A DNA stretch of 64,000 bases from DASUPK01 sp963815045 (GTDB lineage Bacteria; Actinomycetota; Thermoleophilia; Solirubrobacterales; 70-9), in assembly GCA_963815045.1 (NCBI GenBank), contig CAWFET010000003.1:62001-126000 (forward strand). The letters are read 5' to 3'. The notes under the pieces were generated by a model that worked only from the letters and a program-made list of their open reading frames with translations, had not been told where the DNA came from and did no database searches. Of this stretch, positions 8,805 to 17,114 are shown piece after piece. How positions within the stretch are numbered: the stretch's first letter is position 1; each line of letters begins with the position of its first letter. The translations under genes and the position numbers were made by a program.

Positions 8805-9434
8805 GTGCCGCCCGTCCGCCGACCCATTCCCCGCTTCATCGCGGACGCCAGCGCCGAGGGGTTGCCCTATGGGCGCTGGGGCGCCCGGCTGCGCGACGAG
8901 TTCGCCAAGGCCTGCGAGCCCCACATCGCCGAGGCGGGCGGGCCACCGGGCGAGGTGACCTGGTTTCCCGAGCGGGGCTGGGGAGGCCGCATCTACGTGC
9001 CGGGCGTCGCGCCCGTGGAGGGCGCCCAGGAGCCGAGCGAGTATTTCGGCCTCGTCTCCTTCGTGCGCCCCGAGGGCGGCGAGGCCGGCGCCTTCGAGGC
9101 GACCGCCGACTTCACCGATGTGACCGCCGATCAGAACCCCGACTGGATGATCGACCTGAATGAGGAGGTGATCGGCTCCTGGCGCGGCGAGAGCGAGCGC
9201 CGCGGCGACGTCACCCTCGTCTGGGGGACGCCGCTCGTGCGCGGCGCCAAGGCCGCGACCGCCGAGCTGGACGTCGAGGTGGTCGACCAGACCCCGATCA
9301 CCGACGAGCGCTTCACGCTGGTGGCGCTCGACGCCGTCAAGGGCTTCCCCGACGACCTCTTTCTGGAGGTCAAGATCTGGAGCGAGCAGGGCCAGGAGCT
9401 GGCCGCCGAGAGCCTCTACGACGAGCCGGAGTAG
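8805..9434 (+). CDS. Conserved hypothetical protein
   Basis: I do not recognise this 209-aa protein. It is soluble with no signal peptide, rich in Trp, Gly and acidic residues (WFPERGWGGRIYVPG; DQNPDWMIDLNEEVIGSWRG), and looks like a compact mixed alpha/beta or beta protein. The GTG start lies 9 nt after a TAGGGT hexamer that overlaps the galT stop, consistent with a leaderless transcript of its own. GC-rich codon use matches the neighbours, which supports it as a real gene. Confidence 0.7.
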   Translation: MPPVRRPIPRFIADASAEGLPYGRWGARLRDEFAKACEPHIAEAGGPPGEVTWFPERGWGGRIYVPGVAPVEGAQEPSEYFGLVSFVRPEGGEAGAFEATADFTDVTADQNPDWMIDLNEEVIGSWRGESERRGDVTLVWGTPLVRGAKAATAELDVEVVDQTPITDERFTLVALDAVKGFPDDLFLEVKIWSEQGQELAAESLYDEPE

Positions 9435-9494
9435 GGCTCAGGAAGTGGGGCTGGCGCAGGGTGAGGCCGGCGCGGAGCACTAACCTCAGCCCCG

Positions 9495-9568
<74 letters not shown>

Positions 9569-9643
9569 CTGCAGCGGCCCGTCATTCGTCCAACGCGGCG
9601 TCGGGATCGCGCTTTCGCCTCGGTCTCCGCCGAAGATGTGCGC

Positions 9644-9787
9644 ATGAGGTATGCCCTGACGCGTCTGAACTGCCTGTTTCGGGGACACGAGTGGCGGGTG
9701 AACAGCACCCCTCGCGGTCACATCGAGCTCTGTTACCACTGCCAGGCCAGCAGGCCGCTGAAGAGCAAGCCCGCTCAGCCCGCCTGA
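9644..9787 (+). CDS. Small Cys/His protein, 47 aa
   Basis: A short reading frame between tRNA-Arg and the acyltransferase gene, starting with ATG and ending in TGA. The product has cysteines and histidines spaced like a mini zinc ribbon: NCLFRGHEW near residue 9 and LCYHC at 29-33. The second half is basic. Small zinc-binding proteins of this pattern (C-x4-H ... C-x2-C) are known in actinobacteria and phages, but I cannot assign a family. There is no strong SD or -10 before the ATG, so it is plausible rather than sure. Confidence 0.5.
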   Translation: MRYALTRLNCLFRGHEWRVNSTPRGHIELCYHCQASRPLKSKPAQPA

Positions 9788-9862
9788 TCCACCGCCGTGC
9801 AACTACCCGCCCGGGGCTGGTCAAGCCGGGGCACGCTTGCTTCCATTCCTGCTGAGGAGTCA

Positions 9863-11683
9863 GTGGCATCGACCAGCAGCAAGCGGTTGCCCTACATGCC
9901 CGGTCTGGATGGCCTGCGTGCCATCGCCGTGCTGGCCGTGTTCGTCTACCACTTCCACAACGGAGGGGGGTGGCTGCCGGGCGGGTTCCTCGGCGTCGAC
10001 GTCTTCTTCGTGATCAGCGGGTACTTGATCACCTCGCTGCTGCTCAGCGAGTTCCGCAAGGAGGGGCGCATCGACCTGGTCGCCTTCTGGCTGCGGCGGG
10101 CGCGGCGGCTGCTGCCGGCGGTCGGGGTGCTGATCGCCGTGGTGATGGTGGCCGGCGCCTTCTTCGACCTCGGGCAGATCTCGACCCTGCGCGGCCAGGC
10201 CCTGGCGTCGATGGCCTACGTGACGAACTGGGACCTGATCCTCTCCCACCAGTCCTACTTCGAGCAGTTCGCGCGGCCCTCGCTCTTCCGGCACCTCTGG
10301 TCGCTGGCGGTGGAGGAGCAGTTCTATCTGCTCTGGCCAATCGCCTTCGCGTTCTTCATGACGCGCTTCGGGCACCGTCGAGTGGTGATCGGCGTGATTG
10401 CGGGGGCGATCGCCTCCAGCCTGCTGATGGCCATCCTGTTCGACCCGGTCAACCCGAACCGCGTCTTCTACGGGACTGACACCCGCGCGACGCCGCTGCT
10501 GATCGGCGTGGCGCTCGCCTTCTTCTGGCACCCCGAGCGCCTCAAGCCGAAGACCGGGACGCTGGCGCCCATAGCCCTGAACGCGATGGGGGCGATCGGA
10601 CTGTCGATGGTCGTGATCACCTTCATGACCGTCCACGACTACGACATCTCGCTCTACCACGGCGGCTTCCTGCTGCTCTCGATCTGGACGGCGATGCTGA
10701 TCGCGGCGCTCGCCCATCCGGCCGCCTCGATCGGCCGGACGCTCGGCAATCCGGGCATGCGCTGGCTCGGTCTCCGCAGCTACAGCTTCTACCTCTGGCA
10801 CTGGCCGGTGCTCGAGCTGACGCGACCGGGCATCGACGTGCCGCTCCACGGGCCGGTCCTATTCGCGCTGCAGCTCGGCATCACGCTGGCGCTCGCCGAT
10901 CTCTCCTACCGCTACGTCGAGCAGCCCTTCCGCCACTCCACCAGCTGGCAGCGGCCGGACTGGACCCGCATCGGGCGGATGGGCATCGCGGTCGGCGTCA
11001 CCACGGTGGTGCTCGTGGTCGGCTGGAGCGGGATCGTGCCCAAGGGGCACCCCGGGCAGCTGCACGTCGCCTCGGCCGAGATCACGCCGACGAAGGCGAA
11101 GTACGTCGCTCCTCCGATCTCGGTCACCCGGGCGGTCTCCGAGGCATCGGGCGGACGCCTCCCGGTCAAGGCGAGCTCCATCCGAGGCCGCAGGCAGAAG
11201 GCGCTGGCGGTGCTCGCGCTGGGCGACTCGGTGATGGTCGACGCGCGTGACGGGCTCGCACGCCTGCTCGGCCCGCGGCTCACCCTGAACGCCCACGTGG
11301 GCCGCCAGGCCGGCGAGATCATCGACCTGCTGCATCAGTACGCGGCGCACGGTGGGCTTCCGAACTACGTCGTCCTGCAGCTCGGCGACAACGGCCCCGT
11401 CTACAGCGACGACCTCGAGCGACTTCACGCCGCCCTGAGGGGCGTCCCACACGTCCTGCTGGTCAACGTCGAGGTGCCGCGCAGCTGGCAGGGCGAGGTC
11501 AACTCCGCTCTTTCGGAGGCCGCGGGCAACTGGGGGCAGGCGCAGCTCGTCGACTGGCACGCGGTCGCGGACTCGCACGGCGGGATCACCACCGACGGCA
11601 TTCACCTGACCGAGAAGGGGATCGAGCTCTACTCGCGGCTGGTCGCCGCATCGGTGCGCACGGCCGCCGGCAGGGGCCGGTAG
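9863..11683 (+). CDS. OafA/YrhL-type acyltransferase with C-terminal SGNH domain
   Basis: An integral membrane O-acyltransferase that transfers acyl groups to cell-surface polymers or peptidoglycan. The acyltransferase-3 half begins PGLDGLRAIAVLAVFVYHF with the conserved His, continues with FFVISGYLI and has about ten membrane helices. The external C-terminal part is an SGNH esterase-like domain: ALGDSVM (block I), LQLGDNGP (block III-like) and TDGIHLT with the D-x-x-H pair. The GTG start follows a GAGGAG; an upstream in-frame GTG at 9797 would add 22 residues. It probably modifies an exported glycan made by the nearby surface cluster. Confidence 0.88.
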   Translation: MASTSSKRLPYMPGLDGLRAIAVLAVFVYHFHNGGGWLPGGFLGVDVFFVISGYLITSLLLSEFRKEGRIDLVAFWLRRARRLLPAVGVLIAVVMVAGAFFDLGQISTLRGQALASMAYVTNWDLILSHQSYFEQFARPSLFRHLWSLAVEEQFYLLWPIAFAFFMTRFGHRRVVIGVIAGAIASSLLMAILFDPVNPNRVFYGTDTRATPLLIGVALAFFWHPERLKPKTGTLAPIALNAMGAIGLSMVVITFMTVHDYDISLYHGGFLLLSIWTAMLIAALAHPAASIGRTLGNPGMRWLGLRSYSFYLWHWPVLELTRPGIDVPLHGPVLFALQLGITLALADLSYRYVEQPFRHSTSWQRPDWTRIGRMGIAVGVTTVVLVVGWSGIVPKGHPGQLHVASAEITPTKAKYVAPPISVTRAVSEASGGRLPVKASSIRGRRQKALAVLALGDSVMVDARDGLARLLGPRLTLNAHVGRQAGEIIDLLHQYAAHGGLPNYVVLQLGDNGPVYSDDLERLHAALRGVPHVLLVNVEVPRSWQGEVNSALSEAAGNWGQAQLVDWHAVADSHGGITTDGIHLTEKGIELYSRLVAASVRTAAGRGR

Positions 11684-11687
11684 CCGC

Positions 11688-12377
11688 TCAGCTCGCTTCC
11701 CCGCCCAGTGTCGGCGGATCTCCGCGGAGCACCCAGCCATTCGCGGAATCCCGCACGAGGGCTCCGGTCGCTGCCAGCGAGCTGAGCGCGGTTGTCACCG
11801 ACGGCCGTCGGGCGCCGATCAGGAGGCTGAGTGTCTCGTGGGTGAGCTTCAGCGGGATCACGACCCGCTCCGCCTCCCGATGACCCCAGCGCTCCGCGAG
11901 ATGCCAGAAGAGGATCAGCAGCCGGCGGTCGAGCCCGCGGACGTTGTCCGTCGCGGCGATGATCGCCAGCGAGCGGGACCGCTCCATCTGCTTGTCGAGC
12001 AGGGCCGCGTTGAGCTCGGGACGTGAGCAGAGCCGCACCGCGACCCTCCGGTCGAGGACCGCGAGCCTGACCGGCTCGACGACCCGCCAGTCGGCTTCGC
12101 AGAAGGAGACGGGATCCTCGACCCACGGGCGGATCAGGTCCCCGCGATGGAGGAGCTCCCCGCTGCAGGCAGCGTCGACCGTCACCCGGCGGATGAGCAT
12201 CCCTTCGATCAACAGGTAGCCGAGGTGGCCGGGCTCGGGCGTAGTGGGCGGCGGCTCCCAGCGCCCCTTCTCGAGTTGGAGGACTCCGGTCTGAAGGGTC
12301 GCGCTCAGGGCACGGACCGCGTCCCGGGGGAGATGACGCGCAAGGTCAGGATCGGCCTCCAGCAGATTCGCCCGCAT
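11688..12377 (-). CDS. Crp/Fnr-family transcriptional regulator
   Basis: A 229-aa regulator with an N-terminal cyclic-nucleotide-binding-like beta roll (GYLLIEGMLIRRV; LHRGDLIRP) and a C-terminal winged helix with recognition segment LTHETLSLLIGARRPSVTTALSSL. The phosphate-binding RxAS-type cassette of true CRP is not evident, so the ligand is unknown. No Fnr-type cysteine cluster is visible. It lies 18 nt after the diguanylate cyclase gene on the same strand, so a shared transcript is likely; that might link c-di-GMP output and transcription, but this is inference. Confidence 0.85.
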   Translation of the reverse strand: MRANLLEADPDLARHLPRDAVRALSATLQTGVLQLEKGRWEPPPTTPEPGHLGYLLIEGMLIRRVTVDAACSGELLHRGDLIRPWVEDPVSFCEADWRVVEPVRLAVLDRRVAVRLCSRPELNAALLDKQMERSRSLAIIAATDNVRGLDRRLLILFWHLAERWGHREAERVVIPLKLTHETLSLLIGARRPSVTTALSSLAATGALVRDSANGWVLRGDPPTLGGEAS

Positions 12378-12395
12378 CTGCGGGTCATACCCGGA

Positions 12396-13418
12396 TTACG
12401 CGATCTCGCCCTCCGCGAGCGCCTCCGAGGGCTCAAGGGTCGGCGGCGCGATCTCCACACGTGAGCCGCCGTCGGTCTTGGCCGCATACAGCGCGACGTC
12501 AGCCCGCCTCAGGAGCTCGTCGAGCGACTGGCCGCCCTCCCAGGCCGCGACCCCGGCCGAGAAGCTGCCCAGCTCCGGTGTCATCCCCTTGAGGCGCTCG
12601 ATCGCGGCGAGGGCCTGGCCGTCGGAGGTGTCCATGAGGAGAGCGCCGAACTCGTCGCCGCCGAGGCGGGCGAGGACGTCCCCGGCGCGGAGCGCCGTCC
12701 GCATCCGGTCCGCGGTCTCCACCAGGACGCGGTCGCCCTCGTCGTGGCCGCGCGAGTCGTTGATCTCCTTGAGGCTGTCCAGGTCGAGGAGGAGCAGGCC
12801 AACCTGCGTCCCCTCTCGGGTGGCGCGGGCCAGCTCACGCTCCGCCGTCATCCGCCAGCCCCTGCGGTTGAGCAGGCCGGTGAGGTCGTCGACCGTCGCC
12901 TCCTTGAGCAGGCGGGCGTTGAGCGTCTGCGTTTCACGCGTTACGGCCCGCAGCGAGTAGGCAACGCTGAGGCCGACGAGGACGAGCAGCGTGGCGTGGC
13001 CCCAGCTCACCGGATAGGCGGGCGGCCCGAAGATCAGCATCGGTCCGAAGGCGCAGGCGGCGAGGACTCCCATCCCGATCGCGAGCTCGCGGTCCGTGGT
13101 CCGGATCCCGAACCAGATCATCGCCATCATCATCAGGACGGCATACGGCGATGCCGCCCCGCCGCTGTAGGCCTGGAGCATGGTCAGCGCGGGGAGACCC
13201 CCGTAGGCGGCGGCATAGAAGGGGATCGGATCGCGACGGGTGAAGACCGCCACGCCGATCGGCGCGAGACATCCGCCGATCGCGCCGATGAAGAAGACCG
13301 TGTGGTGCGAGTCGAAGTTCGTCGCGGTCGCGACCGCGATCGGCACCGTGTTGCCGAGGATTGCGAAGCGCAGGGTCCGGCGTCGCTGCCTGGCGCTGTA
13401 GCGCATCGGTTCGGTCAT
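12396..13418 (-). CDS. Membrane-anchored GGDEF diguanylate cyclase
   Basis: Makes c-di-GMP from two GTP. The first 180 residues form five or six membrane helices. The GGDEF domain starts near LTGLLNRRG and has the intact active-site loop RLGGDEFGALL. The product-inhibition I-site R-A-G-D sits exactly five residues before GGDEF, so feedback control is expected. I chose the ATG at 13418 rather than an earlier GTG because TACTGT lies 12 nt before it and the upstream extension is non-conserved in character. It is followed by the Crp-like gene. Confidence 0.92.
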   Translation of the reverse strand: MTEPMRYSARQRRRTLRFAILGNTVPIAVATATNFDSHHTVFFIGAIGGCLAPIGVAVFTRRDPIPFYAAAYGGLPALTMLQAYSGGAASPYAVLMMMAMIWFGIRTTDRELAIGMGVLAACAFGPMLIFGPPAYPVSWGHATLLVLVGLSVAYSLRAVTRETQTLNARLLKEATVDDLTGLLNRRGWRMTAERELARATREGTQVGLLLLDLDSLKEINDSRGHDEGDRVLVETADRMRTALRAGDVLARLGGDEFGALLMDTSDGQALAAIERLKGMTPELGSFSAGVAAWEGGQSLDELLRRADVALYAAKTDGGSRVEIAPPTLEPSEALAEGEIA

Positions 13419-13500
13419 CGAGAGCCGGATGACAGTAGGCGATGCGCCCCTGTTGCACATCCGCAGAAATCGCCCAAATTCAGCCGCCCGGGCGAACAGA

Positions 13501-13530
13501 GCGGGGCCCGGGCACACGCCCGGGCCCCGC
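13501..13530 (-). terminator. Perfect 13-bp GC hairpin
   Basis: A perfect inverted repeat with 13-bp arms and a 4-base loop (ACAC), made almost only of G and C. It lies about 100 nt past the end of the hydrolase gene and before the diguanylate cyclase start, which fits a terminator or 3'-end stabiliser for the upstream minus-strand transcript. There is no long T-run, as is common in high-GC actinobacteria. Confidence 0.6.
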
Positions 13531-13631
13531 AGTCAACCCGTCAGCCCGCCAGGGTGCGGGTGCCCGCGCAACGTGAGGCAACCTAGGAAGTGATGGCTCT
13601 CAGCCGGTTAACGAGGTGGTCCCGCTGCGTG

Positions 13632-14378
13632 TCAATCCTGTGAATCGGCGGCGAGCATGAACGCCTCGAGGCGCTCGTTGTAGGGCGCGCCGATCGAGGG
13701 GACCGTGTGTCCCCGCCCCTCGATCACCTCGCGCTCGGCGGAGAGGGCCAGCGCCAGCGAATCGCAGACTGCCTCGAACGCCGGCGAGTGCCCACCGGAG
13801 AGGACGAGGACGGGAAAGTCCGCGGCGGCCAGCCGCTCGAGCGGGATCTCCGCCTCCCAGGAGGGCCGCTCGCGCTTCAGCAGCTCGACGCCGTGCAGGA
13901 GCTCCGGGGGCACCTCCTCGGGCGTCCCGTAGGCGGAGCCGGCCCCGCCGCGGAAGAGCCGGAGGAAGTCCTCGGGCGGAATCTCCTCGGCGTGAGCGAA
14001 GAGGCGCTCGCCGTTGGAGATCATCTCGTCGACCTCCGGCACCCCGGCGGCCACCCGCAGGCAGCCGGGCTCCGACACGGTCAGGGACCGGACCGCAGCG
14101 GGCCGCAGCGCGGCGGCCAGCAGCGAGATCACCGCTCCATAGGAGTGCCCCACCAGATGCGCTCCGTCGCCGAGCAGCTCGGCGAACATCGGCGCCTCGG
14201 CCTCGAAGTCGTTTCGCTCCAGCGGAGGACTCTCGCCGAACCCCGGACGGCTGGGGATCGCGAGGCTCCAGCGCGGGGCCAGCTCGCGCTGCTTCCGCCA
14301 GGTGAGCTCCGGTCCGACGATGTCGCCGTGGATGAAGAGGATGGGCGGCCCGCAGCCCAGCCGCTCAACCGCGAGCAT
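13632..14378 (-). CDS. Alpha/beta hydrolase
   Basis: A 248-aa alpha/beta-hydrolase. LFIHGD provides the oxyanion region, GHSYGAV the nucleophile elbow (Ser), PVLVLSGGHSPAFE the strand carrying the acid region, and GRGHTVPSIG the catalytic His. Hydrolases of this size act on small esters, lactones or epoxides. Its start overlaps the end of the GH5-like gene by 14 nt, so both are probably made from one transcript. The substrate is unknown. Confidence 0.86.
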   Translation of the reverse strand: MLAVERLGCGPPILFIHGDIVGPELTWRKQRELAPRWSLAIPSRPGFGESPPLERNDFEAEAPMFAELLGDGAHLVGHSYGAVISLLAAALRPAAVRSLTVSEPGCLRVAAGVPEVDEMISNGERLFAHAEEIPPEDFLRLFRGGAGSAYGTPEEVPPELLHGVELLKRERPSWEAEIPLERLAAADFPVLVLSGGHSPAFEAVCDSLALALSAEREVIEGRGHTVPSIGAPYNERLEAFMLAADSQD

Positions 14379-15432
14379 GGCGCCTCAGCTTGAGCAGGTG
14401 GTTGCGGAATCCGATCCCGAACCCGGTCGGCTTTCCGCGGTAGTTCTGGATCAGGCTCGGTCCGGCATGGCACGTCCAGCCGCCCTTGGTGTCCCACGCC
14501 CAGCCGATGTAGGAGATGCCCAGGCGGTCCGCCCAGCGCATCCACTTGTCGATGTAGTCGTGGCGGCAGTCGGTCTGGCCGAGCTCGCCGACCACCACGG
14601 GGACGCGCGCGGCGGTCGCGGCGATGGCCGCCTTGCAGCCGCGGAGACAGGGAGCGAGATGGTGGCCGTAGTTGTGCTCGGAGGCCACCAGCTGGCCGAG
14701 AGGATCGGTCGGCTCGTGCGCCAGCCAGCCCGAGAGATCGCGGGCGTAGTCGATGCCGCCAAGCATCAGCGGCTGCGTGGCCCCGGTCGCCCGCACGGCG
14801 TCGACGAGCTGCTGCATCCCGGCAGCCGGGTACGCGCCGTGGCGCTCGGAGAAACGGCCGCCGGCCTGGATCTCGCAGCCGGCCAGCCAGCAGTCCCAGC
14901 CGATGTCGTGCGGCTCGTTGTAGAGATCGAAGACGAGGGAGTGGTTGGCCGCAAAGTGGGCCGCGACCGAGCTCCAGAACGCGGGTGAGGAGTCCGCGTC
15001 GGGCATCGGGATGATCCCGAGCGCCCGCTGGCCATTGGGGGCGGCGACGTGCTCGTCGATCACCACGTAGAGGCCGGCGGCGTTCAGCCGAGCCACGAAC
15101 CCATCGATCGCTGCTCGGTAGGCCGGGCCGCTGAGGCTCGGCTTCACCCCGTCGATCCCAAGCCAGCAGTCCGGGTTGAGGGGCAGGCGGACAGCGTTGA
15201 TCCCCCACTTCCGCATCGCCCGGATGCTGCGCGCGCCGGTCGGGCCGTCGAAGAACCCGAAGCCCTCGGCGCATGCATACTCGGAGCCGCTGCGGCTCAC
15301 GCCCAGGAGCCTGATCGGCTGGCCGGAGCCGTCGACCAGGCGATTCCCGGACACGCTCAGCCCCAGCGCCGAGGGCGACGAAATGGCGCTCAGGCACAGC
15401 GCGAGCGTGACGATCCGTAGGACCCGCGTCAT
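14365..15432 (-). CDS. Secreted glycoside hydrolase, GH5 (cellulase-like)
   Basis: A 355-aa exported enzyme with signal peptide (MTRVLRIVTLALCLSAISS...). The TIM-barrel signatures of GH5/clan A are present: INAVRLPLNPDCWLG, the acid/base motif DLYNEPHD, and the nucleophile motif VVVGELGQTDC. Retaining endo-beta-glucanase or mannanase activity is typical. The ATG is 10 nt after a TAGGGT hexamer that overlaps the -10 of the divergent GT2 gene. It is followed by the alpha/beta-hydrolase gene with overlap. The actual glycan substrate cannot be read from sequence. Confidence 0.88.
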   Translation of the reverse strand: MTRVLRIVTLALCLSAISSPSALGLSVSGNRLVDGSGQPIRLLGVSRSGSEYACAEGFGFFDGPTGARSIRAMRKWGINAVRLPLNPDCWLGIDGVKPSLSGPAYRAAIDGFVARLNAAGLYVVIDEHVAAPNGQRALGIIPMPDADSSPAFWSSVAAHFAANHSLVFDLYNEPHDIGWDCWLAGCEIQAGGRFSERHGAYPAAGMQQLVDAVRATGATQPLMLGGIDYARDLSGWLAHEPTDPLGQLVASEHNYGHHLAPCLRGCKAAIAATAARVPVVVGELGQTDCRHDYIDKWMRWADRLGISYIGWAWDTKGGWTCHAGPSLIQNYRGKPTGFGIGFRNHLLKLRRHARG

Positions 15433-15442
15433 CTCCGAACAA

Positions 15443-15452
15443 ACCCTACGAT
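15443..15452. promoter_or_regulatory. Back-to-back -10 boxes for divergent GH5 and GT2 genes
   Basis: Plus-strand TACGAT (15447-15452) is 7 nt before the GT2 ATG; minus-strand TAGGGT (15448-15443) is 10 nt before the GH5 ATG. The two hexamers overlap by 2 bp, and only 27 bp separate the start codons. Confidence 0.55.
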
Positions 15453-15459
15453 CAGCGCG

Positions 15460-16491
15460 ATGAAGCTCGTCATCCAGATTCCCTGTCTGAACGAGGCGGA
15501 GTCACTCCCGCCCCTCTTCTCCGAGCTGCCCCGCGAGGTTCCCGGCTTCGACCAGGTCGAATGGCTGGTGATCGACGACGGCTCCACGGACGGCACCGCC
15601 GAGGTCGCCAAGCGTCACGGCGTCGACCATCTGGTCCGGCTGACCAGCCACCGGGGTCTCGCCACCGCCTTCCAGTCCGGCCTCGACGCCGCGCTCAAGC
15701 TGGGCGCCGACGTGATCGTCAACACCGACGCCGACGGCCAGTACAGCTCCTCCGACATTCCCCGCCTGGTCGAGCCGATCACGGCCCGCCGCGCCGACAT
15801 GGTCGTGGGCGACCGCCGCGTGCAGGACGTCGAGCACTTCTCCTTCACCAAGAAGCTCCTGCAGAAGCTCGGCAGCTGGGTCGTACGCCGGGCCTCCGGC
15901 ACCAGCGTGCCCGACACGACCTCCGGCTTCCGCGCGTACAACCGAGAGGCCGCTCTCCAGCTGATCGTGGTCTCTCGCTACACGTACACGCTCGAGAGCC
16001 TGATCCAGGCGGGCAAGATGTCGGTCGCGATCGAGGACGTCCCGATCTCGCCGAACGAGACCGAGCGGGAGTCACGACTCGTCGGCTCCACCTCGTCGTA
16101 CGTGAGGCGGAACGCGTTCGCGATCTTCCGCGCCTACACGCTCTATGAGCCGCTGCGCGTCTTCCTGGGCCTGACGATCGTCTTCACGGTGCTGGCGCTG
16201 GCGGCGTGGTCGCCGTGGCTGCTCGACTGGATCCTGAACGGCGACCGCTCCGGCCACATCCAGTCCCTGATCCTGGGCGCCGTGCTGATGCTGGCCGCGG
16301 TCCAGATGTTCGCGCTCGGGATCATCGGCGACGCACTCGCCGGGCAGCGCGTGATCCAGCAGCGCGTCTACGAGCGGGTCCGCCGTCTCGAGCTGGAGGC
16401 CGGCGTCGGGCCCTCGAACTACGAGCGCGGCGAGGTCGAGCCACCCCGGCCCCTGACCGTGGAGACGATCCAGACCACCGCGGCCAGGTGA
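15460..16491 (+). CDS. GT2 glycosyltransferase with C-terminal membrane helices
   Basis: A family 2 glycosyltransferase. IQIPCLNEAESL begins the GT-A fold, IDDGSTDGT binds nucleotide, NTDADGQY carries the D-x-D metal site and TSGFRAYNREAA the acceptor-side motif. Two membrane helices near residues 225-300 resemble the polyprenyl-phosphate sugar transferases (DPM/GtrB type), so the product is probably a polyprenyl-phosphate sugar for surface polymer assembly. It is overlapped by the methyltransferase gene and followed by a polytopic membrane protein, which would suit use of such a lipid-linked donor. Confidence 0.9.
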   Translation: MKLVIQIPCLNEAESLPPLFSELPREVPGFDQVEWLVIDDGSTDGTAEVAKRHGVDHLVRLTSHRGLATAFQSGLDAALKLGADVIVNTDADGQYSSSDIPRLVEPITARRADMVVGDRRVQDVEHFSFTKKLLQKLGSWVVRRASGTSVPDTTSGFRAYNREAALQLIVVSRYTYTLESLIQAGKMSVAIEDVPISPNETERESRLVGSTSSYVRRNAFAIFRAYTLYEPLRVFLGLTIVFTVLALAAWSPWLLDWILNGDRSGHIQSLILGAVLMLAAVQMFALGIIGDALAGQRVIQQRVYERVRRLELEAGVGPSNYERGEVEPPRPLTVETIQTTAAR

Positions 16492-17114
16492 GCGTGGAAA
16501 CCGCCGAGACCGGCGGGAACGTCTACGACAAGTACGGCAGCTCGAACCCGATCGAGCGGCGTCTGATGGCCGGGTTCATGGCTCAGCTCGACGAGCTGGT
16601 GGAGCGCACCGGCGCGAAGGAGGGGCATGAGGTCGGCTGCGGCGAGGGCGAGCTCTCGATCCGGCTGGCGCAGCGGGGCATGTCGATGCGCGGGACCGAC
16701 GCCTTCCCGCAGGTCCTGACCGAGGCTCGGCGCCGCGCGGAGGCGGCCGGCGTGGAGATCGACTTCGAGGCGGCGCCCGTCGAGGAGCTCGACGCCGAGC
16801 GTCACGCCGCCGAGTTGATCGTCTGCTGCGAGGTGCTGGAGCATCTCGCCGACCCCGAGCGTGCACTGGACGTCCTCGCGGGTCTCGCCCGGCCGTGGCT
16901 GATCGCAAGCGTCCCGCGGGAACCCCTCTGGCGCGCGCTCAACCTGGCCCGGTTCTCGTACGTCGGGAACCTCGGGAACACGCCCGGGCACCTGAACCAC
17001 TGGTCCAGGCGTGAGTTCGTGCGGTTTCTCACACGGCGCTTCGAGGTAATCGGGGTGAGAAGCCCGACTCCCTGGAGCATGGTTCTCTGCCGCGTACAAT
17101 CGCCGCCTTCATGA
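16488..17114 (+). CDS. SAM-dependent methyltransferase (class I)
   Basis: A 208-aa methyltransferase. The SAM-binding motif I reads EVGCGEGELSI (residues about 44-54), the motif II acidic end follows RGTDAFP, and motif III is ELIVCCEVLEHLADPERAL. The C-terminal HLNHWSRREFVRFL is typical of sugar or lipid methyltransferases of the UbiG-like group. The GTG start overlaps the stop of the GT2 gene, and the stop overlaps the next ATG (ATGA), giving a three-gene coupled operon. It probably methylates a glycan or lipid intermediate. Confidence 0.86.
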   Translation: MSVETAETGGNVYDKYGSSNPIERRLMAGFMAQLDELVERTGAKEGHEVGCGEGELSIRLAQRGMSMRGTDAFPQVLTEARRRAEAAGVEIDFEAAPVEELDAERHAAELIVCCEVLEHLADPERALDVLAGLARPWLIASVPREPLWRALNLARFSYVGNLGNTPGHLNHWSRREFVRFLTRRFEVIGVRSPTPWSMVLCRVQSPPS

